Assembly: GCA_018699935.1 (NCBI GenBank)
Contig: JABISF010000036.1
Location: forward strand, 1 to 64,000
Reading direction: 5' to 3'
Source of the DNA: Flavobacteriaceae bacterium
GTDB lineage: Bacteria; Bacteroidota; Bacteroidia; Flavobacteriales; Flavobacteriaceae
Length of the DNA stretch: 64,000 nucleotides
A model generated the notes under the pieces. That model did not search any database. It saw only the letters and a list, made by a program, of their open reading frames with translations, and was not told the DNA's origin. Positions within the stretch are counted from its first letter, which is position 1, and every line of letters begins with the position of its first letter. The position numbers were made by a program, and so were the translations under genes. This document shows positions 48,715 through 57,154 of this stretch, one piece after another.

Positions 48715-51178
48715 AATTATTTTCGTGTTTTTGATGGCTTGGGGAACCAGCTTGGGACAGTACATACAAGTGGTGGATGAAAACACAGGGTTTCCCCTAC
48801 AAGAGGCTGCCGTTTATACTAAAAATCTTGAAAAAAGCCGACTAACGGATAGTGAAGGGAAGGTTCCTACAACTTTTTTTCTGGTAAATGATGACCTGAT
48901 TGTTCAACTTAACGGTTATGAAGAAAAAGCGTTTAAGTTAACACCAAATATTTTTGAAAATGGGATTCAGATTACCTTGGCAGAAAGGGAAGAACGCTTG
49001 GAAGAGATCATCCTCTCAGTGGCAAGAAGAGTCTCTACCCGTAAGCAAATTGCGGAAAAAGTGGGCCTTTTGGAAAGCGCATCCATTGCATTTAGTAGCC
49101 CTTCCAATGGAGCCGACTTGGTGGGACTGATTCCGGGTGTTCGAATTCAAAAATCGCAAGGTGGCGGAGGCAGCCCTATTTTAAGGGGTTTTGAAGCCAA
49201 CCGCCTGCTATTGGTGGTGGATGGGGTTCGGATGAACAATGCCATCTATCGCAGTGGGCATTTGCAAAATGCCATTACCGTAGATCCACACAATATTGAC
49301 CGCTTGGAAGTCGTGTTCGGTTCTTCCTCCGTAGGTTATGGCTCCGATGCTTTGGGTGGGGTAATTCATTATTATACACGAACCCCCAGAATTAATAGCG
49401 ATAAAAAAATAGTAACTCGAGTAAACAGTGATTTTGAATCGGCTTCCCTAACAAGTATCAACAACATCTCTACAGAATTGAGTTTTAAGAACTGGGCCAG
49501 TCTCACCAGCATCAGTGCCTCCCATTATGGAGATATAAGAATGGGTAAAAACCGAACCCATGGATATACAGAATGGGGTCTTAACCCTTTTTATTCGGAC
49601 AATACAAATACTTACTACAATCCTGAACCCATGATTAATGACAAGCCGTGGATTCAAAAAAATACGGGCTACGAGCAATTGGATCTTTTTCAAAAATTCG
49701 TTGTTCAATTGCCGCAACAACAGCAACTTTTACTTAATTTTCAATATTCCAACTCCTCCAATATTTCTCGCTATGACAAATTGGTCGAACTAAAAAACAA
49801 CCGGCTCCGTTATGCAGAATGGTATTACGGTCCTCAAAAAAGAATCTTTTTTTCCCCCCAATGGAAGTTTTATCCCGAGAAAAAATACATGAAAAAGGGA
49901 AGCTTAATTTTTGCCTTCCAAGATGTGTATGAATCCCGAATTGATAGAGCCTTTAAAGAATTGACGCGCAACCATCAGCGAGAAAATGTTAAGGTTTATA
50001 GTTTAAATGCAGATTTTGAATTTGAAATGCCTGAAAATCATTCTTTTATATATGGAACCGAGGCAACTTACAACAGGATTCGATCGTATGCCTTTAAAAG
50101 TGATCTAATTACCAGTGGCAATAATATTATAGGCTTGACGCCCAGTTTGAGTATCCCTACGCGTTATCCCAGCAGGGGGAGTTCCTATGCCAGTAGTGCC
50201 GTTTATTTCAACTGGGTTTGGGATATCAATCCCAAAATCACCCTGAATGCAGGAACGCGTTTTACGCTGACCCAACTTGAAGCACGATGGAAAGAAACCG
50301 CCAATATTAATGCCCTCATTTCGGAAGTTAATTTTAATGCAAAAGCACTAACGGGCACTGTGGCAATGACCTATCGTCCCAACGAAAAATTCCAATGGAA
50401 CGTCATTCTTTCCGACGGTTTTCGCAATCCAAATATAGATGATGTTGGAAAGATTAGGGAAAGCAAAGGGCAATTGGTTGTGCCCAATCCCAACCTTTTC
50501 CCCGAATACGCCTATAATTTTGAACTTGGGCTCACCAAATATTTTAAAAACTCTGAAAATTATATCGCCCTACGGTCTTTTTCCACGCTCGTTTCCAGAC
50601 ATATCGGGCGTAATGAATACCAAATTTTTGCAGACATCACCACAGAGGATCTTTTTACCATTTTGTATAATGGAGAAGAAGTAAACACCTACGCCAATGA
50701 CAATTTGGGGAATCGTTATCTGTTTGGAGGTTCTGTGGATAGTAATTTTGTTTTGGCACGCCATTTGAATTTTATAGGTAGTCTTACCATGATTAATGCA
50801 GCTAAGGAACCACTTTATGGTCCGCTACCTTCTATTTCACCCACTTTGGGAGCACTCATGTTACAATACGACAATGCGCCATGGAAAGTTCAATTAGATC
50901 TACAATTTAGTGGATCAAAAAATCCCAAGGATTATAGTCTAGGAGGAGAGGACGGTTTGGAAGAAACGCCCATTTTATCCTCTGATGGAAATTCAATCCT
51001 CTATGCTGGCAGCCCTGCATGGAACATCCTTTCTTTACAATCGCAATATGTTTTTAGTGATCAAATCCGACTGAGTTTTGCTATCGACAACCTACTGGAC
51101 AAGCACTATCGAACATTTGCCTCCGGTATTTCTTCTCCGGGGAGAAATTTTAAAATCGGTTTACAGGTGGGGTTCTAA
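48692..51178 (+). CDS. TonB-dependent receptor
   Basis: The 828-residue protein has a signal peptide (1-22, ending GTSLGQ) and a short carboxypeptidase-regulatory-like domain (QVVDENTGFPLQEAAVYTKN). The plug has VGLIPGVRIQKSQGGGGSPI, LRGFEANRLLLVVDGVRMNN and LEVVFGSSSVGYGSDALGGV, and a barrel ends in NFKIGLQVGF. The start lies inside recO (23-base overlap), so it is probably translated from the same transcript. Size and plug resemble iron- or heme-type receptors, but the ligand is not evident. Confidence 0.88.
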   Translation: MKCLNPYKIIFVFLMAWGTSLGQYIQVVDENTGFPLQEAAVYTKNLEKSRLTDSEGKVPTTFFLVNDDLIVQLNGYEEKAFKLTPNIFENGIQITLAEREERLEEIILSVARRVSTRKQIAEKVGLLESASIAFSSPSNGADLVGLIPGVRIQKSQGGGGSPILRGFEANRLLLVVDGVRMNNAIYRSGHLQNAITVDPHNIDRLEVVFGSSSVGYGSDALGGVIHYYTRTPRINSDKKIVTRVNSDFESASLTSINNISTELSFKNWASLTSISASHYGDIRMGKNRTHGYTEWGLNPFYSDNTNTYYNPEPMINDKPWIQKNTGYEQLDLFQKFVVQLPQQQQLLLNFQYSNSSNISRYDKLVELKNNRLRYAEWYYGPQKRIFFSPQWKFYPEKKYMKKGSLIFAFQDVYESRIDRAFKELTRNHQRENVKVYSLNADFEFEMPENHSFIYGTEATYNRIRSYAFKSDLITSGNNIIGLTPSLSIPTRYPSRGSSYASSAVYFNWVWDINPKITLNAGTRFTLTQLEARWKETANINALISEVNFNAKALTGTVAMTYRPNEKFQWNVILSDGFRNPNIDDVGKIRESKGQLVVPNPNLFPEYAYNFELGLTKYFKNSENYIALRSFSTLVSRHIGRNEYQIFADITTEDLFTILYNGEEVNTYANDNLGNRYLFGGSVDSNFVLARHLNFIGSLTMINAAKEPLYGPLPSISPTLGALMLQYDNAPWKVQLDLQFSGSKNPKDYSLGGEDGLEETPILSSDGNSILYAGSPAWNILSLQSQYVFSDQIRLSFAIDNLLDKHYRTFASGISSPGRNFKIGLQVGF

Positions 51179-51385
51179 ACTTTAAAAATCCATTTCAAAA
51201 AGCATCTCCATCATTTTTGCTCTTCCATTTTCCTTGAAAATGGTTACTTTCGCACATTAAAGTTGACAACACCTATTTTACCTATAAAAACAACTATTAA
51301 AATTTTAAATTTGAGCGCAAACTAATTTCGATAAGTTTTCGACATTAAATAACTTGTTTTCAGGTAAATACATAAATTTAAACCT
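51179..51385 (+). promoter_or_regulatory. Leader and promoter region of ileS
   Basis: A -7-like TACTTTCG at 51245-51252 suggests a leader of about 125 bases. At its end CAGGT (51361-51365) can pair with ACCTG (51382-51386) across the GTG start, giving a hairpin over the initiation site. No T-box was recognised. Confidence 0.35.
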
Positions 51386-54300
51386 GTGAAATTTAAAGAA
51401 TACAAAAGGCTATCACTTCCTGAAATTGCTGCTGAGGTACAAAAAACTTGGGAGCACAATAAAACCTTTGAAAAAAGCATGGCTTTTCGGGAAGGAAAAC
51501 CCTCTTTTGTTTTTTATGAAGGGCCCCCTTCTGCCAACGGAATGCCCGGTATTCACCACGTTATGGCAAGAGCGATCAAAGATATTTTTTGTCGCTACAA
51601 AACCCAAAAAGGATTTCAAGTCAAACGCAAAGCCGGCTGGGATACGCATGGTTTGCCCGTAGAACTGGGTGTTGAAAAAGAATTAAACATCACCAAAAAC
51701 GACATTGGCGAAAGCATCACTATAAAAGACTATAACGAAGCCTGTAAAAATGCTGTGATGCGATATACCGATGTATGGAATGAACTAACACAGCGTATTG
51801 GCTATTGGGTAGATATGGAGGACCCTTATGTGACCTATACGCCGAAATATATTGAATCTGTATGGTGGTTGCTCAAACAAATTTTTGATAAAGGGCTTTT
51901 GTATAAGGGCTATACCATACAACCCTATTCACCCATGGCAGGAACGGGTTTAAGTTCACATGAATTAAATCAGCCGGGCACCTATCAAGACACCACCGAC
52001 ACCACTGTTACCGCCCAGTTTAAAACCCTTAAGGAATCGCTCCCAACTGCCTTGCAAGACCCGCTCCCCCTCTATATTTTGGCATGGACAACCACGCCTT
52101 GGACGTTGCCTTCCAATACCGCTTTAACCGTGGGTAAATCGATTGATTATGTGGTGATCCGCACTTTTAATCAATACACCCATCAACCCATTCGAGTGCT
52201 GCTCGCCAAAGATTTGGTGCAAAAACAATTTGGGAAAACCTATATTGCCTCCGAAGATTTAGACGCCTATCAGGCGGGAGATAAAAAAATTCCTTACCGC
52301 ATCGAACAGCAACTCAAAGGCGCTGCACTGTTGGAGATCCGATACGAACCCATTTGGAAGGAAGCACCGCTCCCTTTGGAACATCCCGAAAACGCTTTTC
52401 GGGTGATTGCCGGAGATTTTGTTACCACTGAAGACGGAACGGGAATCGTACACACTGCGCCCACTTTTGGCGCAGACGATGCCCGAGTGGCCAAAACCGC
52501 AGTTCCTGAAGTCCCGCCCTTGTTGGTTTTGGATGAGCTTGGCAACCGGGTTCCTTTGGTTGATCTGCAAGGACGTTTGAGAAAAGAAGTGGGCCGTTTG
52601 GGAGGAAAATACGTCAAAAACGACTATTATCCAGAAGGCACTGCACCCGATCGTTCTGTAGATGTCGAAATTGCCATCCAGCTGAAAGAAGAAAACCGCG
52701 CCTTTAAGGTGGAAAAATATGTGCATTCCTATCCCAATTGCTGGCGTACGGATAAGCCTATTCTGTATTATCCCTTAGATTCTTGGTTTATTAAGGTGAC
52801 TGATGTTCGCGATCGCATGTCCGAACTTAACAACTCCATCAATTGGAAACCCAAGTCAACCGGTGAAGGGCGTTTTGGAAATTGGCTTTCCAATGCCAAC
52901 GATTGGAATCTATCACGCTCCCGATTTTGGGGAATCCCACTTCCCATTTGGCGAACCGAAGACGGTCAGGAAACAAAAATCATAGGTTCTATGGCAGCAT
53001 TGATGGAAGCCATTGAAACTTCCGTCACAAAAGGATTTATGAAGTCAAATCCTTTTCAAGATTTTAAAGTAGGCGATTGGTCTGACTCCAATTACAACCA
53101 AATTGACCTCCATAAAAATATTGTAGATGCCATTGTCCTATGCAGCGACAAGGGGCTTCCGATGAGCCGTGAAACGGATTTGATTGACGTTTGGTTTGAT
53201 TCCGGAGCCATGCCCTATGCCCAATGGCACTATCCATTTGAAAACAAAGAAAAAATCGATCAAGGAGAAACCTTCCCCGCCGATTATATCGCCGAAGGAG
53301 TGGATCAAACCCGAGGATGGTTTTATACTTTACACGCCATTGGAACGCTGGTGTTTGATAGCGTTGCGTATAAAAATGTGGTTTCCAATGGTTTGGTCTT
53401 AGACAAAAACGGGCAAAAAATGTCCAAACGTTTGGGGAATGCCGTTGACCCATTCACCACCTTGGATCAGTACGGTCCGGATGCCACACGTTGGTATATG
53501 ATTTCCAATGCCAATCCTTGGGACAACTTGAAATTTGATAGTGAAGGAATCGCCGAGGTACAGCGCAAGTTTTTTGGTACTTGGTACAATACCTATTCTT
53601 TTTTTAGTCTATACGCCAATATCGATGGATTTGTCAATCAAGAAGCACCCATACCTATGGCGGAACGTCAGGAGTTGGATCGATGGATACTTTCGGAATT
53701 AAACAGTTTAATTTTATCAGTTGATCAAGCTTTCGAGGACTATGAGCCCACCAAAGCGGCACGAAACATAGCCGATTTTGTGCAAGAAAAATTGAGCAAC
53801 TGGTATGTTCGCCTGTGTAGAAGACGCTTTTGGAAAGGCTCTTATGAAAAAGATAAAATTGCAGCTTATCAAACGCTGTACGAATGTCTTTTGACCCTCA
53901 CCCAATTGGCAGCACCCATTGCACCTTTCTATGCAGATCGGATGTATGTTGATTTAACCGCCATGGATGCACATGCTCCAGATTCGGTGCATTTGACGGA
54001 CTTCCCCGTGTACCAACCGGAGTTGATCGATCAAGAATTACAGCATCAAATCAATACGGCTCGCACCCTTACATCTTTGGCCCTTTCGCTGCGCAAAAAA
54101 GAGCAAATAAAAGTACGGCAGCCACTGCAAAAGTTGATAATCCCCGTAAAAAATGAAATCGAAAAACAACGGGTTGCCAAAATCCAAGATCAATTGCTTT
54201 CGGAAGTCAACGTAAAAAGTATTGAATTGTTGGACGATGCCAGTACTTTGTTGGTGAAGGAAATCAAACCCAATTTTAAAAATTTAGGACCCAAATACGG

Positions 54301-54778
54301 AAAGGATGTTAAGGCCGTAGTCCAATGTATTCAAGCGCTGACAGCAACACAGATAGCCACTTTGGAAGAAAATAAATCCTTGGAAGTGGTAATCAATGAA
54401 AAAAATATTAATTTAGGAGCCGATGATGTAGAGGTCTTTTTTAAAGATATTGAAGGTTGGCAAGTCGCCCAAGGAGGAGGAATGACCGTAGCTTTGGACA
54501 TTTCCCTTACCCCCCAACTCAAAGAAGAAGGATTGGCGCGCGAATTGGTCAACCGTATTCAGAACTTTAGAAAGGATCAAGGACTCGAAGTAACTGATAA
54601 AATTGAGATTCATTTGCAGTATGATGCGGTGCTATTTCCTGCAGTAAATGCCAATAAATCGTATATTTTATCCGAAACATTGGCGCAAGACATTCACTTT
54701 GAGGAGCAACTCTCCGAAGGGAATGAAACTGCATTTGACAATATTAATACCGTGATTCAAATCAAAAAAATAGGATGA
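51386..54778 (+). CDS. ileS: Isoleucyl-tRNA synthetase
   Basis: The 1130-residue class I synthetase starts at GTG. The HIGH motif reads GIHH (55-58) after EGPPSANGMP, and KMSKR stands at about 677-681. The editing domain (WTTTPWTLPSNTAL, GTGIVHTAPTFGADD) and anticodon-binding C-terminal part are present. It lacks an obvious zinc ribbon at the end, in line with the long Bacteroidota/eukaryote-like form. The DksA-like gene overlaps its stop by four bases (ATGA). Confidence 0.96.
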   Translation: MKFKEYKRLSLPEIAAEVQKTWEHNKTFEKSMAFREGKPSFVFYEGPPSANGMPGIHHVMARAIKDIFCRYKTQKGFQVKRKAGWDTHGLPVELGVEKELNITKNDIGESITIKDYNEACKNAVMRYTDVWNELTQRIGYWVDMEDPYVTYTPKYIESVWWLLKQIFDKGLLYKGYTIQPYSPMAGTGLSSHELNQPGTYQDTTDTTVTAQFKTLKESLPTALQDPLPLYILAWTTTPWTLPSNTALTVGKSIDYVVIRTFNQYTHQPIRVLLAKDLVQKQFGKTYIASEDLDAYQAGDKKIPYRIEQQLKGAALLEIRYEPIWKEAPLPLEHPENAFRVIAGDFVTTEDGTGIVHTAPTFGADDARVAKTAVPEVPPLLVLDELGNRVPLVDLQGRLRKEVGRLGGKYVKNDYYPEGTAPDRSVDVEIAIQLKEENRAFKVEKYVHSYPNCWRTDKPILYYPLDSWFIKVTDVRDRMSELNNSINWKPKSTGEGRFGNWLSNANDWNLSRSRFWGIPLPIWRTEDGQETKIIGSMAALMEAIETSVTKGFMKSNPFQDFKVGDWSDSNYNQIDLHKNIVDAIVLCSDKGLPMSRETDLIDVWFDSGAMPYAQWHYPFENKEKIDQGETFPADYIAEGVDQTRGWFYTLHAIGTLVFDSVAYKNVVSNGLVLDKNGQKMSKRLGNAVDPFTTLDQYGPDATRWYMISNANPWDNLKFDSEGIAEVQRKFFGTWYNTYSFFSLYANIDGFVNQEAPIPMAERQELDRWILSELNSLILSVDQAFEDYEPTKAARNIADFVQEKLSNWYVRLCRRRFWKGSYEKDKIAAYQTLYECLLTLTQLAAPIAPFYADRMYVDLTAMDAHAPDSVHLTDFPVYQPELIDQELQHQINTARTLTSLALSLRKKEQIKVRQPLQKLIIPVKNEIEKQRVAKIQDQLLSEVNVKSIELLDDASTLLVKEIKPNFKNLGPKYGKDVKAVVQCIQALTATQIATLEENKSLEVVINEKNINLGADDVEVFFKDIEGWQVAQGGGMTVALDISLTPQLKEEGLARELVNRIQNFRKDQGLEVTDKIEIHLQYDAVLFPAVNANKSYILSETLAQDIHFEEQLSEGNETAFDNINTVIQIKKIG

Positions 54779-55161
54779 TGAATACAGAAACAAAAACACG
54801 TTATTCAGATGCGGAATTGGAAGAATTCCGAGTTTTGATCAAAGAAAAAATTGAAAAAGCCAAAGCTGATTTAGAGCTCTTAAGAAGCGCCTACATGAAC
54901 GATGGGAACAACGGAACGGAAGATACCGCCCCAACGTTTAAGGCCTTTGAAGAAGGTTCAGAAACCATGTCTAAAGAAGCCAACACCCAATTGGCCTTGC
55001 GACAAGAAAAGTTTATCCGCGACCTTAAAAATGCTTTGGGACGAATTAAAAACAATACCTATGGCGTTTGTCGAGTCACCGGAAAACTAATCAATAAAAA
55101 AAGGCTTTTTCTTGTTCCTCATGCCACCTTGAGCATCGAAGCCAAAAACATGCAGAAATAA
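54775..55161 (+). CDS. TraR/DksA-family protein lacking the zinc-finger cysteines
   Basis: The 128-residue protein has the DksA coiled-coil N-terminus and the C-terminal YGVCRVTGKLINKKRLFLVPHATLSIEAK. Only one Cys remains where zinc-binding DksA has four, so it is of the Cys-poor type common in Bacteroidota. It may act on RNA polymerase secondary channel with ppGpp. It is translationally coupled to ileS. Its stop codon shares two bases (ATAA) with the possible ATA start of the next gene. Confidence 0.85.
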   Translation: MMNTETKTRYSDAELEEFRVLIKEKIEKAKADLELLRSAYMNDGNNGTEDTAPTFKAFEEGSETMSKEANTQLALRQEKFIRDLKNALGRIKNNTYGVCRVTGKLINKKRLFLVPHATLSIEAKNMQK

Positions 55162-55769
55162 AAAAAGTCCTACCCCTTCTGGTCTTTCTCTTTTTTCATT
55201 GCCTTGTTTTTAGTCAACAACTGAAGCAACAACAATGGGAGGCATCTGCTTTTACCAAGATTATCATCCATGCGCCTTGGGTGACCACTTTTCACCTCGA
55301 AGGATCCGCTGAGTCCGATTCTATTGTACTTTCCTATCGAGGGAGTGGTGAATATCAAAATCGCGTACTTCTAAAAACTGTGCCCCATCAAAAAACCTTA
55401 TTCCTTTCAGAAATGATCTCTCCCCTGGCGATTTCCCATAACGATAAACTCGGAGCGCACAAGGTGATTGCGACTTCTCTACGAATAAAAATTCCTTCCC
55501 AGCTGCCCATTCAAATTGAATTGGAAGAAGCAGAGACCTCTGTTTTCGGAACTTTGGAAGCTCTTGAAATGGTACAAAACAAAGGGAAATGTACCCTCCA
55601 TGGAAAGGTTGCAGGAACTCTTCAAACAGCTGGAGCCAATGTTGCGGTTCTATTAGCTGACCTTCCCATCTTAGCCAAAAGTTTAAGTGGAGATATCGCT
55701 ATCACCAAGCCCTCCACGTCAGCAATGCTTCAAATTTCAACGATCTCCGGCAATATCCATCAACCCTAA
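55158..55769 (+). CDS. Exported hypothetical protein, apparent ATA start
   Basis: A frame with a convincing signal peptide, (M)KKVLPLLVFLFFHCLVFSQ, runs from 55158 to 55769 (203 residues). The first codon of the peptide is ATA, whose last two bases are in the dksA-like stop. No ATG, GTG or TTG lies in frame between the upstream stop (55095) and GTG 55281, and starting there would discard the signal peptide. The mature part is beta-rich (FHLEGSAESDSIVLSYRG, SLRIKIPSQLPIQIELEEAE) and resembles DUF4097-type repeats. Function unknown. Confidence 0.6.
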   Translation: MKKVLPLLVFLFFHCLVFSQQLKQQQWEASAFTKIIIHAPWVTTFHLEGSAESDSIVLSYRGSGEYQNRVLLKTVPHQKTLFLSEMISPLAISHNDKLGAHKVIATSLRIKIPSQLPIQIELEEAETSVFGTLEALEMVQNKGKCTLHGKVAGTLQTAGANVAVLLADLPILAKSLSGDIAITKPSTSAMLQISTISGNIHQP

Positions 55770-55781
55770 ATTTTTAATTTC

Positions 55782-55789
55782 TATTTTTG
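55782..55789 (+). promoter_or_regulatory. -7 promoter box (TATTTTTG) for lspA
   Basis: TATTTTTG matches TAnnTTTG and lies 12 bases after the stop of the preceding gene, leaving an A-rich leader of about 14-18 bases before the lspA start. Confidence 0.5.
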
Positions 55790-55807
55790 CCTCAATAAAA
55801 AAATAAA

Positions 55808-56491
55808 ATTCTGAAAAAGCAGCTTCCCCACTTAACGCATCTTTGGGCCTTTCTGATCATCTTGGGCATACTCTTTTTGGATCAAGGTTTAAAAATCTAT
55901 ATCAAACTCAATTATCCCTTAAGCTCTTATGGTGCCCCAGCCATCGTTGATTGGGGGTTTTTTAAATTGCTTTTTGTAGAAAATAAAGGCATGGCCATGG
56001 GGACCAAGCTGAATGATTTTCTTCCCTTTTTCACCGAAAAATCAGCCAAACTTTTTTTAACGGTCTTTCGCTTGTTTGCGATCCTAGGTATTGGTTACTG
56101 GCTTTGGGACAATATTCGTAAAAAAACGCACCTTCTGCTTCATTGGGCATTAGCCTTGATTTTTGCCGGAGCTTTGGGGAATATTTTGGACTCTGTTTTT
56201 TACGGACGCCTCTTTTCACACAGCTATGGACAAGTGGCAACCTTTCTACCCCCAGGGGGTGGCTATGCTCCATTATTTTATGGTCATGTGGTCGATATGC
56301 TCCAATTTCCATTGGTGGAGTGGACTTGGCCGAAGTGGATGCCTTGGGTGGGCGGAGAAAATTATTTGTTTTTTCAGTATGTCTTTAATGTTGCAGATAC
56401 CGCCATCAGTACCGGAGTGGGGATTTTAATCGTTTTTAATAAAAAGATTTTTAAACCTCAGGTGAAAAAAGATAAGACCGCAGCGGAGTAA
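55808..56491 (+). CDS. lspA: Lipoprotein signal peptidase, non-standard start
   Basis: The protein is signal peptidase II: ILFLDQGLKIYIKLNYPL near the N-terminus, FVENKGMAMG, GNILDSVFYGR and FNVADTAIS carry the catalytic Asp pair. Four membrane segments are visible. The first usable TTG is 55862, but this would cut off the beginning of helix one. The frame extends upstream to ATT 55808 and CTG 55811 (then KKQLPHLTHLWAFLII), and one of these is the likely start, giving 227 or 226 residues. It overlaps the convergent cyclo-ligase gene by 41 bases. Confidence 0.88.
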   Translation: MLKKQLPHLTHLWAFLIILGILFLDQGLKIYIKLNYPLSSYGAPAIVDWGFFKLLFVENKGMAMGTKLNDFLPFFTEKSAKLFLTVFRLFAILGIGYWLWDNIRKKTHLLLHWALALIFAGALGNILDSVFYGRLFSHSYGQVATFLPPGGGYAPLFYGHVVDMLQFPLVEWTWPKWMPWVGGENYLFFQYVFNVADTAISTGVGILIVFNKKIFKPQVKKDKTAAE

Positions 56492-57029
56492 CGCAGGCGG
56501 TGAGTGGAATATCAAAAGCATCGACATCTGCGATGCGCTCCACGGGTTCAAAAAAAGACAATCCCACTTTGATGACTTGAGGCGAACAAGCCGCTAAAAA
56601 GCGATCGTAAAATCCTTTTCCATAACCCACCCTATTTCCTTGCGTATCAAAAACCAATAGCGGAACAAATACCACTTCGATCTTCTCCGGAGGAATCAAA
56701 ATACCGGAGAGCGGCTCCGGCACGCCCCATGCATTGAGTTTGATTTTGGTTGCATCTTGAAGGAGAATGTGTTCCAAATTACCCTCGGGCAGGATTTTCG
56801 GCACTACTATACTTTTGTCGCGCCCTTGCAAAAGTGTCAGCAAAGGATTGGTCACTACTTCGTTTTTTTGCGTGATGGAAAGAAATAAATGAAATATTTC
56901 TTTTTCCCACATCGGAAGTTCCAAACAACGATTGGCTATGGCCAAACTGGCTGTGTCTACTTCCTCTATACTGAGGGCTAGACGTTTTTCCAGATACTGT
57001 CGCCTGAGAAAGGATTTTGTGTGTTCCAC
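56451..57029 (-). CDS. 5-formyltetrahydrofolate cyclo-ligase
   Basis: The 192-residue enzyme converts 5-formyl-THF to methenyl-THF with ATP. N-terminal LRRQYLEKRLALS and the C-terminal VFVPLLVFDTQGNRVGYGKGFYDRFL motif are diagnostic. Its 3' end overlaps lspA by 41 bases on the opposite strand. Its 5' end is divergent from uvrC with only about 125 bases between starts. Confidence 0.92.
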   Translation of the reverse strand: MEHTKSFLRRQYLEKRLALSIEEVDTASLAIANRCLELPMWEKEIFHLFLSITQKNEVVTNPLLTLLQGRDKSIVVPKILPEGNLEHILLQDATKIKLNAWGVPEPLSGILIPPEKIEVVFVPLLVFDTQGNRVGYGKGFYDRFLAACSPQVIKVGLSFFEPVERIADVDAFDIPLTACVTPLRSYLFSPEV

Positions 57030-57042
57030 AGAAAGGGTTATT

Positions 57043-57050
57043 TACGTTCG
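57043..57050 (+). promoter_or_regulatory. -7-like box (TACGTTCG) for uvrC
   Basis: TACGTTCG differs from TAnnTTTG by one base and lies about 105 bases before the preferred uvrC start. Confidence 0.3.
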
Positions 57051-57154
57051 CAAATATCGCAATATTCTATGGAAGCAACCGCGCTTGGAATGAAATCGAA
57101 ATGAAGTCTTCTACTTACATTTTAAATCCAAACAGAATTCAATACCTTCGTTTA

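Noticed and set aside
57017..57154. Longer N-terminus for UvrC
   Set aside because: The 46 extra residues are unlike any UvrC and overlap the 5' end of the cyclo-ligase gene; the GIY-YIG domain begins right after 57155.
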